Shown: positions 27,704-37,178 of the stretch, piece by piece | Layout of the letters: each line of letters opens with the position of its first letter | Numbering within the stretch: position 1 is the first letter of the stretch | Assembly: GCF_005434945.1 (NCBI RefSeq) | Contig: NZ_SKCH01000012.1 | Coordinates: forward strand, 43,826-107,825 | Direction of reading: 5' to 3' | Origin: Prescottella subtropica | Lineage (GTDB): Bacteria > Actinomycetota > Actinomycetes > Mycobacteriales > Mycobacteriaceae | Length of the DNA: 64,000 nt | Made by a program: the position numbers and the translations under genes | The notes under the pieces: generated by a model | Told to the model about the DNA's origin: nothing | Seen by the model: the letters and a program-made list of their open reading frames with translations, nothing else | The model's database searches: none

Positions 27704-30052
27704 TCACTTGCCGAAGCCGGCCTTGCGGAGCGCGTCGGCCATCGACCCGGCCGCCGGACGTTCGTCGCGCCGGTCCCGGCCGTCCCGGCCACCACTGCCC
27801 CGGGACGCACGCTGCCAACCCTGCTGCTGCGGCCGGCCGCCGCCCTTGGGCCCCCGCTGACCGCCGGATCCCTTGGGGCCCTTCGCGGCGCCGACCTCGT
27901 CGTCGAGGCGCAGGGTCAATCCGATGCGCTGACGGTCGACGTCGACCTCGAGAACCTTGACCTTGACGACGTCACCGGACTTGACGATCTCGCGGGGGTC
28001 GGAGACGAAGTTGCGGGACATCGCGGACACGTGGACGAGCCCGTCCTGGTGGACGCCGACGTCGACGAACGCGCCGAACGCGGCGACGTTGGTGACGACC
28101 CCCTCGAGCACCATGCCGGGTTCGAGGTGCGCGACCTTCTCGATGCCGGCCGCGAACGTGGCGGTCGCGAATTCGGGGCGCGGGTCACGGCCCGGCTTGT
28201 CGAGTTCGGCGATGATGTCGGTGACGGTGGGCAGACCGAACCGCTCGTCGGCGAAGTCGGCCGCTTTCAGGGTCGACAGCACCGCGGTGTTGCCGATCAA
28301 CTCCCCCACACCCGTGCCGGACACCTGCACGATCCGGCGCACCACCGGGTACGCCTCGGGGTGGACGGCGGACGCGTCGAGCGGGTCGTCGCCGCCGGGG
28401 ATGCGCAGGAAGCCGGCACACTGCTCGAACGCCTTGGGTCCGAGCCGCGGCACATCCTTGAGCGCCTTGCGGCTGCGGAACGGCCCGTTCGTGTCGCGGT
28501 GGGCGACGATGCTCTCGGCGAGCGAGCCCGCGATACCGGACACCCGCGACAGCAGCGGCACCGACGCGGTGTTGACGTCGACACCGACGGCGTTGACGGC
28601 GTCCTCGACGACCCCGCCGAGGGAGCGGGCGAGCATGGTCTCGGACACGTCGTGTTGGTACTGGCCGACGCCGATGGACTTGGGGTCGATCTTGACGAGT
28701 TCGGCGAGCGGGTCCTGCAGGCGGCGGGCGATGGACACGGCGCCGCGGATGGAGACGTCGAGGTCGGGCAGTTCGGCGGACGCGTACGCGGACGCGGAGT
28801 ACACCGATGCACCCGCCTCGGACACCATCACCTTGGTCAGCTTCGCGTCGGGGAACTTCGCGATCAGGTCGGCGGCGAGGGCGTCGGTCTCGCGGGACGC
28901 GGTGCCGTTGCCGATCGCGATCAGGTCGACGCCGTGCTTCGCGGCGAGCCCGGCGAGGGTCGCGAGGGCCTGGTCCCGCTTGTTGTGCGGCTGGTGCGGG
29001 TAGACGGTGGCGTGGTCGACGACCTTGCCGGTGGCGTCGACGACGGCGACCTTGGTGCCGGTGCGGAAGCCGGGGTCGAGGCCCATCGTGGTGCGGGTGC
29101 CGGCCGGGGCGGCGAGCAGCAGGTCCTTGAGGTTGGCGGCGAACACGTCGACGGCGTCCTTCTCAGCGGACTGCCGCAACCGCATCCGGGTGTCGATGCC
29201 GAGGGTGACGGCCAGCTTGGTCTTCCACGCCCAGCGGACGGTGTCGAGCAGCCAGCGGTCGGAGGGACGGCCACGGTCGGCGATGCCGAAGCGGGTCGCG
29301 ATCCGGCCCTCGTAGACGCTGGTCTCCCCCGGCGCGAGCGGGTCGCGGTCCGACGCCAGCGTCAGCGACAGGACCTCTTCCTTCTCACCGCGCAGCAGCG
29401 CGAGGATGCGGTGCGACGGCAGCTTGTCGAACGGCTCGGAGAACTCGAAGTAGTCGGCGAACTTGGCGGCCTTGCCGGCGTCGACGCCCTTGCGCACCGC
29501 GGATTCGATCTGTCCACGCGCCCACATGCTGTCGCGCAGTTCCCCGACGAGGTCGGCGTCCTCGGCGAACCGTTCGACGAGGATGGCGCGGGCACCGTCG
29601 AGCTGCTCGGCGGTGTACTGCGCGGGATCGGTGGTCGGGTCGCCGATCAGGGCGTCGGCGACGGGTTCGTGTCCGGCCTCACGGGCGATCTGCGCCTTGG
29701 TGCGCCGCTTCGGCTTGTACGGCAGGTAGATGTCCTCGAGCCGGGCCTTGGTGTCGGCGAGCATGATCTGCCCGCGCAGCTGGTCGTCGAGCTTGCCCTG
29801 CGCGTCGATCGAGTCGAGGATCGCGCTGCGGCGGTCGTCGAGTTCCCGCAGGTAGCGCAGCCGTTCCTCGAGTTGGCGCAGTTGGGCGTCGTCGAGGCCG
29901 CCGGTGACCTCCTTGCGGTACCGGGCGATGAACGGGACCGTGGAACCGCCGTCGAGCAGGTCGACCGCGGCGGCCACCTGCCCTTCGCGGACGTCGAGTT
30001 CGTCGGCGATGCGCTTGTTCACGGATTCGAGGGTGTTGGAGGCTACCGTCAC
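27704..30052 (-). CDS. tex: Tex-family RNA-binding transcription accessory protein
   Basis: A 782-aa protein of the Tex/Spt6 group. In order: N-terminal helical domain, YqgF-like RNase-H fold (MGLDPGFRTGTKVAVVDATG), helix-hairpin-helix region (VGVDVNTASVPLLSRVSGIA), and a C-terminal S1 RNA-binding domain (GMVLEGVVTNVAAFGAFVDV). A Gly/Arg/Lys-rich tail follows. Tex binds nucleic acid and influences transcription and toxin expression in some pathogens. I chose GTG 30052; the frame is open to 30082. It lies beyond the trmD operon, separated by a long palindrome. Confidence 0.93.
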   Translation of the reverse strand: MTVASNTLESVNKRIADELDVREGQVAAAVDLLDGGSTVPFIARYRKEVTGGLDDAQLRQLEERLRYLRELDDRRSAILDSIDAQGKLDDQLRGQIMLADTKARLEDIYLPYKPKRRTKAQIAREAGHEPVADALIGDPTTDPAQYTAEQLDGARAILVERFAEDADLVGELRDSMWARGQIESAVRKGVDAGKAAKFADYFEFSEPFDKLPSHRILALLRGEKEEVLSLTLASDRDPLAPGETSVYEGRIATRFGIADRGRPSDRWLLDTVRWAWKTKLAVTLGIDTRMRLRQSAEKDAVDVFAANLKDLLLAAPAGTRTTMGLDPGFRTGTKVAVVDATGKVVDHATVYPHQPHNKRDQALATLAGLAAKHGVDLIAIGNGTASRETDALAADLIAKFPDAKLTKVMVSEAGASVYSASAYASAELPDLDVSIRGAVSIARRLQDPLAELVKIDPKSIGVGQYQHDVSETMLARSLGGVVEDAVNAVGVDVNTASVPLLSRVSGIAGSLAESIVAHRDTNGPFRSRKALKDVPRLGPKAFEQCAGFLRIPGGDDPLDASAVHPEAYPVVRRIVQVSGTGVGELIGNTAVLSTLKAADFADERFGLPTVTDIIAELDKPGRDPRPEFATATFAAGIEKVAHLEPGMVLEGVVTNVAAFGAFVDVGVHQDGLVHVSAMSRNFVSDPREIVKSGDVVKVKVLEVDVDRQRIGLTLRLDDEVGAAKGPKGSGGQRGPKGGGRPQQQGWQRASRGSGGRDGRDRRDERPAAGSMADALRKAGFGK

Positions 30053-30084
30053 GGCGATCGACCCTACCGGGTTCCCCGCCACCT

Positions 30085-30150
30085 CGCGTTTTGCGCACTT
30101 GTCGCGGGTCCAGAGCCGCCGAATTCAGCGCGACAAGTGCGCAAAACGCG
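30085..30150. repeat. Perfect 22-bp inverted repeat with 22-base spacer
   Basis: The arms 30085-30106 and 30129-30150 are perfect reverse complements; the left arm contains TTTTGCGCACTTGTCGCG. The element fills the gap between the trmD stop codon and tex. It could form a stable RNA hairpin ending trmD transcription, but the long loop and symmetric A/T-rich ends suggest a dispersed intergenic palindrome instead. Confidence 0.7.
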
Positions 30151-30153
30151 GAA

Positions 30154-30831
30154 TCAGGGAAGGAGGTCGGGGCGACGCTCCGCGGTCCGCTGCAGTGCCT
30201 GCGCGCGCCGCCACGCCGCGACCTTGGCGTGGTCGCCGGACAGCAGCACGGGCGGGACGTCGAGTCCACGCCAGCTGACGGGACGGGTGTAGCTGGGGCC
30301 TTCGAGGAGCCCGTCGGAGAACGAATCGTCCTCGTGGGACAGCTGGTTGCCGAGCACACCAGGCAGCAGTCGGACGACGGCCTCGACCATGACGAGGACC
30401 GCGGCCTCGCCGCCGATGAGGACGTAGTCGCCGATGGAGACCTCTTCGACGCGGACGCGGCGGGAGGCGTCGTCGAACACCCGCTGGTCGATGCCCTCGT
30501 AGCGGCCGCACGCGAACACGAGGTGCTTCTCCTGCGCCCACCGGTGCGCGGTGGCCTGCGTGAACGGCACCCCGGCCGGGGTGGGGACGACCAGCAGGGT
30601 CTCGTCGGTGACGACCTCGTCGAGGGCGTCCCCCCACACGGTCGGTTTCATGACCATGCCGGGTCCGCCGCCGTACGGGGAGTCGTCGACGGACTTGTGG
30701 ACGTCGTGCGTCCAGCGGCGCAGGTCGTGGACGTCGACGGAGATCAGGCCCTTGTCGATGGCCTTGCCGAGCAGCGCGGCACGCAGCGGCTCGAGGTATT
30801 CGGGAAAGATCGTGACGACGTCGAGACGCAC
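30154..30831 (-). CDS. trmD: tRNA (guanine-N1-)-methyltransferase
   Basis: A 225-aa SPOUT-class enzyme that makes m1G37 in tRNAs, needed for reading-frame maintenance. [20 protein letters not shown] is the typical start; [29 protein letters not shown] and [19 protein letters not shown] form the knotted SAM site. The start is GTG 30831, ten bases from the rimM stop codon. The order rpsP-khpA-rimM-trmD is the standard one. Confidence 0.96.
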   Translation of the reverse strand: MRLDVVTIFPEYLEPLRAALLGKAIDKGLISVDVHDLRRWTHDVHKSVDDSPYGGGPGMVMKPTVWGDALDEVVTDETLLVVPTPAGVPFTQATAHRWAQEKHLVFACGRYEGIDQRVFDDASRRVRVEEVSIGDYVLIGGEAAVLVMVEAVVRLLPGVLGNQLSHEDDSFSDGLLEGPSYTRPVSWRGLDVPPVLLSGDHAKVAAWRRAQALQRTAERRPDLLP

Positions 30832-30841
30832 TGTGCTTCGG

Positions 30842-31408
30842 TCACTCCTCGTTGGTGCTGTCCCCGAAGTTCGGATCCAGCAGGCCTTCCGGTGGGTCGA
30901 TCTCGATGACCCGGTCGGCGACGGACACCGTCGGGACGATCGCGGTGACGAACGGCACCAGCAGCTCACCGGAAGTCTGACCCTCCCGACGGATCGACAG
31001 CAATTCGCCTGCGGCGGAATGCAATACCTCGATCACGGTGCCGACGACGTCGCCCGCGTCGGGGCGGCCGGCGACCATCCGCACGGTCAGGCCCTCGAGT
31101 TCGTGATCGTAGAATTCGTCCGGGTCGTCGGACGGGGTGAGTTCTGCGGTGTCGACGACGAACAGCACACCGCGCAGTTCGTCGGCGGTGGTGCGGTCGG
31201 CGACGCCGCGCAGGCGCAGCAGAAGCCGCCCGGAATGTTCCCGGGCGGCTTCCACCACGAACGTGCGCAGCGTGGTCTCGCGCGGCTTGCGGCCCCGCAG
31301 TTCGGTACCGACGGCGAAGCGCTCGTCGGGTTCGTCGGTGCGAACCTCGACGACGAGTTCTCCGCGGATGCCGTGCGACTTGGCGACGCGGCCGGTGACG
31401 AGTTCCAC
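30842..31408 (-). CDS. rimM: 16S rRNA processing protein RimM
   Basis: A 188-aa assembly factor of the 30S head that binds ribosomal protein S19. [20 protein letters not shown] opens the RimM domain; a PRC-barrel domain follows ([26 protein letters not shown]). The start GTG 31408 was chosen by homology; the open frame extends further. Confidence 0.94.
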   Translation of the reverse strand: MELVTGRVAKSHGIRGELVVEVRTDEPDERFAVGTELRGRKPRETTLRTFVVEAAREHSGRLLLRLRGVADRTTADELRGVLFVVDTAELTPSDDPDEFYDHELEGLTVRMVAGRPDAGDVVGTVIEVLHSAAGELLSIRREGQTSGELLVPFVTAIVPTVSVADRVIEIDPPEGLLDPNFGDSTNEE

Positions 31409-31415
31409 TGCGGTA

Positions 31416-31658
31416 CTACTGGTCGGTGTCGACGACGTCGACGCGGATGCCACGGCCACCGATCCCGGAGACCAGGGTCCGCAGGGCGGTCGCGGTACGA
31501 CCACCGCGACCGATCACCTTACCGAGATCGTCGGGGTGCACATGCACCTCGACGGTGCGTCCCCGACGCCCCGTGTTCAGCTCGACGCGCACGTCGTCGG
31601 GGTTGGCGACGATCCCACGGACGAGATGCTCGACGGCATCGGCGACAACGGCGCTCAT
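31416..31658 (-). CDS. khpA: KH-domain RNA-binding protein KhpA (UPF0109)
   Basis: An 80-aa protein made of a single KH domain with the GxxG loop in LGKVIGRGGRTATALRTLVS. In other bacteria it forms a dimer or pairs with KhpB/Jag to bind RNA. The ATG overlaps the rpsP stop codon (TAATG), and the gene is seven bases upstream of rimM. Confidence 0.93.
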   Translation of the reverse strand: MSAVVADAVEHLVRGIVANPDDVRVELNTGRRGRTVEVHVHPDDLGKVIGRGGRTATALRTLVSGIGGRGIRVDVVDTDQ

Positions 31659-32098
31659 TACTCGGCAGCCTCGGTGTCAGCAGCCGGAGCCTCGGCAGCC
31701 TCTTCCTTGGCGGCCTTCTTCTTCTTGGGGGTGACGGCCTCGGCGGCCGGCTCGTTCTCGGCCTGCGCGAGGGCAGCCTGGAACAGCTCCAGCTTGGAGG
31801 GCTTGGCTTCCTTGACCTTCAGGGTGCCCTCGGCGCCCGGCAGGCCCTTGAACTTCTGCCAGTCACCGGTGATCTTCAGCAGGTTCTCGACCGGCTCGGT
31901 CGGCTGCGCGCCGACACCCAGCCAGTACTGAGCGCGCTCCGAGTCGATCTCGATCAGCGACGGCTCTTCCTTCGGGTGGTACTTGCCGATCGTCTCGATC
32001 GCACGGCCGTCGCGGCGGGTGCGCGAGTCGGCGACGATGATCCGGTACTGCGCGTTGCGGATCTTGCCGAGGCGGGTGAGCTTGATCTTGACAGCCAT
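31658..32098 (-). CDS. rpsP: 30S ribosomal protein S16
   Basis: A 146-aa S16. [39 protein letters not shown] and [18 protein letters not shown] are diagnostic. It has an actinobacterial C-terminal extension rich in Ala, Glu and Lys ([15 protein letters not shown]). ATG 32098 begins the conserved protein. It is the first gene of the rpsP-khpA-rimM-trmD operon. Confidence 0.97.
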   Translation of the reverse strand: MAVKIKLTRLGKIRNAQYRIIVADSRTRRDGRAIETIGKYHPKEEPSLIEIDSERAQYWLGVGAQPTEPVENLLKITGDWQKFKGLPGAEGTLKVKEAKPSKLELFQAALAQAENEPAAEAVTPKKKKAAKEEAAEAPAADTEAAE

Positions 32099-32364
32099 GA
32101 GCTGCGTATCTCCTTCGGTGCGCACAGCGGTGCACACGCGTCACGTGCAATTCAGCGACCCGCCGGGGCGGCGAGTCCGGTTTTGCCTCTCTCCTGTGAC
32201 CGTCGCGCGGTACGGAACCGGATGCGACGAACAGCGGTTCATTCTGCCAGACGACGGCCGCGGATCCGAAACGCAGGCCACCGGCCGTCTCCGCCGCAGC
32301 TCAGGTGACCGGAACCACCCGACACCCCGGTGGTCTCACACCGCACCTCGGGTACCGTCGAGTT

Positions 32365-32775
32365 GTGGCCCGTACCAGTCGAAAGAGTCGACCCGCACTG
32401 ATCGTGCTGGTCGTCGTCGCCGCCCTCGGATGTCTGGCGCTCGGCTGGTGGCAGTGGACCCGGTTCGAGGCTGTCGGTGGCACCGGCCAGAACCTCGGAT
32501 ACGCGTTCCAGTGGCCGCTGTTCGCGGCGTTCGTCGTCTACGCGTACCGGCGGTTCGTGCAACTCGAGGACGATCCCGACGAGACCACCGCGTCGCCGGA
32601 CGCCCCGACGGACGTCCCCGAGGGACTGCTCCCGGAGCGCCGGACCGCCCCGGCGTCCCCCGAGGATCTCGACGGCCTGGACGATCCGGAGGCCCGGCAG
32701 ATGCTCGAGTACAACGACTACCTCGCCGAGCTGTCGGCTCGCGAGACCGACAGCCCCGATAGGAGCGAGAAGTGA
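32365..32775 (+). CDS. Small membrane protein upstream of DUF3817 gene
   Basis: A 136-aa protein with two hydrophobic segments (ALIVLVVVAALGCLALGWW, about 11-29, and FQWPLFAAFVVYAYRRF, about 48-64) and an acidic C-terminal half rich in Asp, Glu and Pro. The start GTG 32365 follows TACCGT by six bases, a leaderless layout. It overlaps the next gene by four bases (GTGA). Such genes accompany DUF3817 genes in actinobacteria; function unknown. Confidence 0.7.
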   Translation: MARTSRKSRPALIVLVVVAALGCLALGWWQWTRFEAVGGTGQNLGYAFQWPLFAAFVVYAYRRFVQLEDDPDETTASPDAPTDVPEGLLPERRTAPASPEDLDGLDDPEARQMLEYNDYLAELSARETDSPDRSEK

Positions 32776-33158
32776 GCGGCGCCGCCGAGAACTCACCGCA
32801 GCAGACCACCGAGCAGCCGGCTACTCCGGTGCGGTCGCCGCAGGACACCAAGAAGATCGCGTCGTCGCTGTTGCGGTACCGCATCCTGGCGTACGCGACC
32901 GGTATCTGGCTGCTGGTGCTGACCGCGGAGATGGTCGCGAAGTACATCTTCAGCGTCGACAATCTGCCGACGTGGATCGCGATCGTGCACGGCTGGGTGT
33001 ACTTCGTGTACCTGATCCTGACGCTGGATCTGGCGGTCAAGGTGCGCTGGCCCGCGGGCCGCACGGTCGGCACGCTGCTCGCCGGCACTGTCCCGTTCCT
33101 GTCGTTCTTCGTCGAGCACTGGCGCACGCAGCAGGTCAAGCGCGACTTCGGCGTCTGA
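32772..33158 (+). CDS. DUF3817 membrane protein (Rv1342c type)
   Basis: A 128-aa protein with three to four membrane segments and the DUF3817 pattern RYRILAYATGIWLLVLTAEM, HGWVYFVYLILTLDLAVKVR and FFVEHW near the end. It is translationally coupled to the preceding small membrane protein. A second family member is at 59.5 kb. Role unknown; related domains occur fused to transporters. Confidence 0.82.
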   Translation: MSGAAENSPQQTTEQPATPVRSPQDTKKIASSLLRYRILAYATGIWLLVLTAEMVAKYIFSVDNLPTWIAIVHGWVYFVYLILTLDLAVKVRWPAGRTVGTLLAGTVPFLSFFVEHWRTQQVKRDFGV

Positions 33159-33172
33159 GAACCCGATACACG

Positions 33173-33206
33173 CGAAGGCCCCGTCTCGTCCGAGACGGGG
33201 CCTTCG
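33173..33206. terminator. Bidirectional hairpin terminator
   Basis: A perfect 16-bp stem (33173-33188 and 33191-33206) with a two-base loop separates the converging DUF3817 gene and rdgB. It shares the CGAAGGCCCCG core with the 6.9-kb terminator. Confidence 0.85.
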
Positions 33207-33221
33207 TGCATCCTGCGGTGG

Positions 33222-33829
33222 CTACCCGCGTGCGAGTTCGGCCAGCGCCGGCACCAGCTGGGCCAGGGCCCGGCCGCGGTGCGACGCGGCGTCCTTCTCG
33301 GCCGGGGTCAGCTCGGCCGACGTCCGCTCGTCACCTTCGGGCACGAAGACGGGGTCGTAGCCGAAGCCGTTGTCGCCGCGGGGTTCCCGGACGATCCGGC
33401 CCCGCCACTCGCCCCGCACGACGACGGTGTCGTGGCCCGGGATCGCGAGGGCGCACGCCGACACGAAGGCGCCGCCGCGACGCTCGTCAGGGGTGTCGGA
33501 CAGTTGCGCGAGCAGCAGTGCGGTGTTGGCGTCGTCGTCGCCGTGGCGTCCGCTCCAGCGGGCGGACAGCACGCCGGGCATCCCGTTGAGGGCGTCGACC
33601 TCGATGCCGGAGTCGTCGGCGACGCACGGCAGGCCGGTGGCGGCGGCCCCGTCGGCGGCCTTGACGATCGCGTTGTCCTCGAACGTGGCCCCGGTTTCGG
33701 GGGTTTCCGGGAACGCGCGGACCTCGTCGAGTCCGATCACCTCGAGGCCGTCGATGCCGGCGGCGGCGAGGACACGGCGTAGTTCGGCGAGTTTCTTGGC
33801 GTTGCGGCTGGCGACGAGGATTTTTCCGC

Positions 33830-33833
<4 letters not shown>
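33222..33833 (-). CDS. rdgB: Non-canonical purine NTP pyrophosphatase (RdgB/HAM1)
   Basis: A 203-aa enzyme that removes dITP and XTP from the nucleotide pool. [19 protein letters not shown] is the substrate-binding start, [20 protein letters not shown] and [14 protein letters not shown] hold catalytic acidic residues, and [13 protein letters not shown] and SHRGRAL close the site. The start is TTG 33833, overlapping the rph stop codon by four bases. Confidence 0.95.
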
Positions 33834-34612
<779 letters not shown>

Positions 34613-34645
34613 GGTCCCCCACACTAGTCGGCGGCGAGGAGATGA

Positions 34646-35413
34646 TCAGACGGTGTAGACGTCCCCGGCGGACACGGCGGTGACGGGCCCGGAGTATTCG
34701 GCCTTGGCCTCGGCGATGACGTCCTCGCGGGACGTCCACGGCGGGATGTGGGTGAGGAGGAGTTGCCCGACGCCGGCGCGGGCGGCGACCTGCCCGGCCT
34801 CGGTGCCGGACAGGTGGATACCTGTGGGGCGGTCGGGGCTGTGGGTCCACGACGCCTCCGCGAGGAGGATGTCGGCGCCGCGGGCGAGGTCGACGACGGC
34901 GTCGCACATGCCGGTGTCGCCGGTGTAGGCGAGGACGCGGCCGGTGGCGGTGGTGACCCGGAAGCCGTACGACTCGGGTGGATGGTTCACCCGGAACGCC
35001 TGCACGGTGATCTCCCCGATCTCGGCGGTGTGTCGGTCGGTCCACTGCCGCAGGTCGAGGGTGTCGGTGACGTCGTCGAGGTCGCCGCCGCATTCGGCGG
35101 ATGCGACGCCGATGCGGCATGCGCTGTCGCTGGGCCCGTAGACGAGGGCGCGTCCGGTGGGCGGGGTGGGATGGTAGCGGCGCCACACGAGGAGGCCGGC
35201 CATGTCGAGGCAGTGGTCGGCGTGCAGGTGCGACAGCAGGATCGTGGCCTCGCCGGGATCGGCGTAGCGTTGCAGGGCACCGAGGACGCCGGGGCCGAAG
35301 TCGAGGACGACCGGCGGGGTGCCCGGCGCGGTCAGTAGATACCCCGAGGCAGCCGAGTCGGGTCCGGAGACACTGCCCGAACATCCCAGGACCGTCATGC
35401 GCATGTCCGTCAT
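34646..35413 (-). CDS. MBL-fold cyclic-nucleotide phosphodiesterase-like protein (Rv1339 type)
   Basis: A 255-aa metallo-beta-lactamase-fold hydrolase. The metal motif is LLSHLHADHCLDM (HxHxDH), with further ligands in AYTGDTGMCD and LLLTHIPPW. The N-terminus MTVLGCSGSVSGPDSAASGY resembles Rv1339, which has been described as an atypical cAMP phosphodiesterase. Three in-frame ATGs (35413, 35404, 35398) are possible. It lies directly upstream of rph as in mycobacteria, but the glutamate racemase gene usually on its other side is missing. Confidence 0.82.
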   Translation of the reverse strand: MTDMRMTVLGCSGSVSGPDSAASGYLLTAPGTPPVVLDFGPGVLGALQRYADPGEATILLSHLHADHCLDMAGLLVWRRYHPTPPTGRALVYGPSDSACRIGVASAECGGDLDDVTDTLDLRQWTDRHTAEIGEITVQAFRVNHPPESYGFRVTTATGRVLAYTGDTGMCDAVVDLARGADILLAEASWTHSPDRPTGIHLSGTEAGQVAARAGVGQLLLTHIPPWTSREDVIAEAKAEYSGPVTAVSAGDVYTV

Positions 35414-35463
35414 GCTGCCATGCCGGTCCGGCCCGGACGAAGCGTCCGCGCCGATGGGACGGA

Positions 35464-36084
35464 TCACGTCACATCCGACACCGAACTGTGACGCAGCGCG
35501 GGCCGGGAGGGCCGGGCCAGCACCCAGGCCGCGACGACGCCACCGATCGCCCCGAACAGGTGTCCCTGCCACGAGATGCCGTAGCGGCCGGGCAGCACCC
35601 CCCACAGCATGCTGCCGTAGAAGAACAGGACGATCACCCCGATCAGGATCTGCCCGAAGTGGCGGGTGAAGATGCCGCGGACCAGCAGGTAGGTGAGCCA
35701 GCCGAAGATGAGGATGGACGCGCCGGCGTGGAGGGCGTGCCCGCCGGTGAGCCAGGTGCCGAGGCCGCCGATCACCCAGACGATGCCGGTGGCGGCGAGT
35801 CCGCGGCCGATCCCGGACAGCAGGACGAGGTAGCCGAGCACGAGCAGCGGGAGCGTGTTGGCGAGCAGGTGTCCCCAGCCGAAGTGCAGCATCGGCGCGA
35901 ACGCGATCCCCCACAGCCCGTCCGTCGTGAGCGGTTGGATGCCCCACGTGTCGAGGCTGGTGCGGGTGACGGTGTCGATCGCCTCGATCACGTACAGGAC
36001 GGCGACGAACCCGCCGATGGTGAGGCCGGCGCGCTGCCACAGCGGCCGCGGCGCGGGTGTCGGGGTGGTGGTCGGGGTGCTCAC
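35464..36084 (-). CDS. Rhomboid family intramembrane serine protease (Rv1337 type)
   Basis: A 206-aa membrane protein with six hydrophobic segments. HFGWGHLLANTLPLLVLG carries the conserved histidines and Asn of helix 2; the catalytic Ser is in HAGASILIFG (GxS motif) and the partner His in WQGHLFGAIGG. The start GTG 36084 overlaps the P1 peptidase stop codon by four bases. Substrates are unknown. Confidence 0.87.
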   Translation of the reverse strand: MSTPTTTPTPAPRPLWQRAGLTIGGFVAVLYVIEAIDTVTRTSLDTWGIQPLTTDGLWGIAFAPMLHFGWGHLLANTLPLLVLGYLVLLSGIGRGLAATGIVWVIGGLGTWLTGGHALHAGASILIFGWLTYLLVRGIFTRHFGQILIGVIVLFFYGSMLWGVLPGRYGISWQGHLFGAIGGVVAAWVLARPSRPALRHSSVSDVT

Positions 36085-37178
36085 ACGCGGCCTTCCTCGA
36101 ATGCGGACGGGAACACGTCCCGGTAGGTGGGGATGCCGGCGACGGTGGTGGCCGAGAGGATCGCGTCGACGATCGCCCGCTGCACGCACACGGCGGCGGC
36201 GGTGCAGACGGCGTCGAGGATCGGCAGTTCGGCCGGGAACGCGGCCGGGATCCCGTCGACGGGCGGGGTGTCGCGGGTGCCGGTGGCGAGCGCGAAGATC
36301 GTGTCGCCGTCGAGCGGTGAGTGCGCGGGCCGGATCGCGCGGGCCAGTCCGTCGTGTCCGGCGACGGCGACGCGGCGGCACGACGGTTTGGACAGGCGCG
36401 CGTCGGTGGCGACGACCCCGATCGTGGTGTTGAGGACGGTGCCCTTCTGCCCGAGCGTGTGGGCGGCGGCCAGGTCGGCGGCGGACGGCGGGCGGAGGCC
36501 GCGACGCTCGGCGTCGGCGCGGGTCAGTCCCCACGGCAGCCCGGTGTCGGGATCCCACACGGAGCCGACGGGGTTGGCGACCATGAGTGCGGCGACGGTG
36601 ACGCCGTCGGCGGGCCCGCCCACGATGACGGTGCTGGCGGTGCCGACACCACCCTTGAGGATGCCCGCGCGGGCGCCGGTGCCGGCGCCCACCGACCCGG
36701 TGGCGACGGCGGCGGCGTTCTCGGCGTCCGCGGCGGCACGGTAGCCGAAGTCGGCGGTGGGCCGGGTCGTCCAGTCCCCGACGGGCAGGTCGAAGATCAC
36801 CGCGCCGGGCACGATGGGCACCACCTGCCCGGGTGCGCCCATCGGGATGCCGTGTCCGTGTTCCTCGAGCCGGCGCATGACGCCGTCGGCGGCGGCGAGC
36901 CCGTAGGCGCTGCCGCCGGTGAGCAGGACGGCGTGGACCTGCTGCACGGAGTGGCTGGGGTCGAGGAGGTCGGTTTCGCGGGTGCCGGGGCCGCCGCCGC
37001 GGACGTCCACCCCGGCCGTCGCCCCGGCGGGGACGAGGACGACGGTGCTGCCGGTCGCGGCGCCGGAGCCGAGAGTGGCGTCGGCGTCGAGCACGTGGTG
37101 GTGGCCGACGAGGACACCGGGGACGTCGGCGAGCGAATCGGTCGGCCCGGGGGCGACCGCCGTCGCGGACGCCGTCAC
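36081..37178 (-). CDS. P1 (S58/DmpA) family peptidase
   Basis: A 365-aa member of the self-cleaving Ntn-type aminopeptidases. DVPGVLVGHHHV at the start, VLLTGGSAYGLAAADGVMRR in the middle and LNTTIGVVATDARLSKPSCR (likely self-cleavage site before a Thr) are typical. It would release N-terminal amino acids from peptides in the cytosol. The GTG start overlaps the DUF2017 gene stop codon, and its own stop overlaps the rhomboid start, so three genes are coupled. It corresponds to Rv1333. Confidence 0.85.
   Translation of the reverse strand: MTASATAVAPGPTDSLADVPGVLVGHHHVLDADATLGSGAATGSTVVLVPAGATAGVDVRGGGPGTRETDLLDPSHSVQQVHAVLLTGGSAYGLAAADGVMRRLEEHGHGIPMGAPGQVVPIVPGAVIFDLPVGDWTTRPTADFGYRAAADAENAAAVATGSVGAGTGARAGILKGGVGTASTVIVGGPADGVTVAALMVANPVGSVWDPDTGLPWGLTRADAERRGLRPPSAADLAAAHTLGQKGTVLNTTIGVVATDARLSKPSCRRVAVAGHDGLARAIRPAHSPLDGDTIFALATGTRDTPPVDGIPAAFPAELPILDAVCTAAAVCVQRAIVDAILSATTVAGIPTYRDVFPSAFEEGRV

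Noticed and set aside
28031..30292. A 753-codon plus-strand frame opposite tex
   Set aside because: Tex motifs on the minus strand are unambiguous; the plus product is a Gly/Val/Asp-rich shadow.
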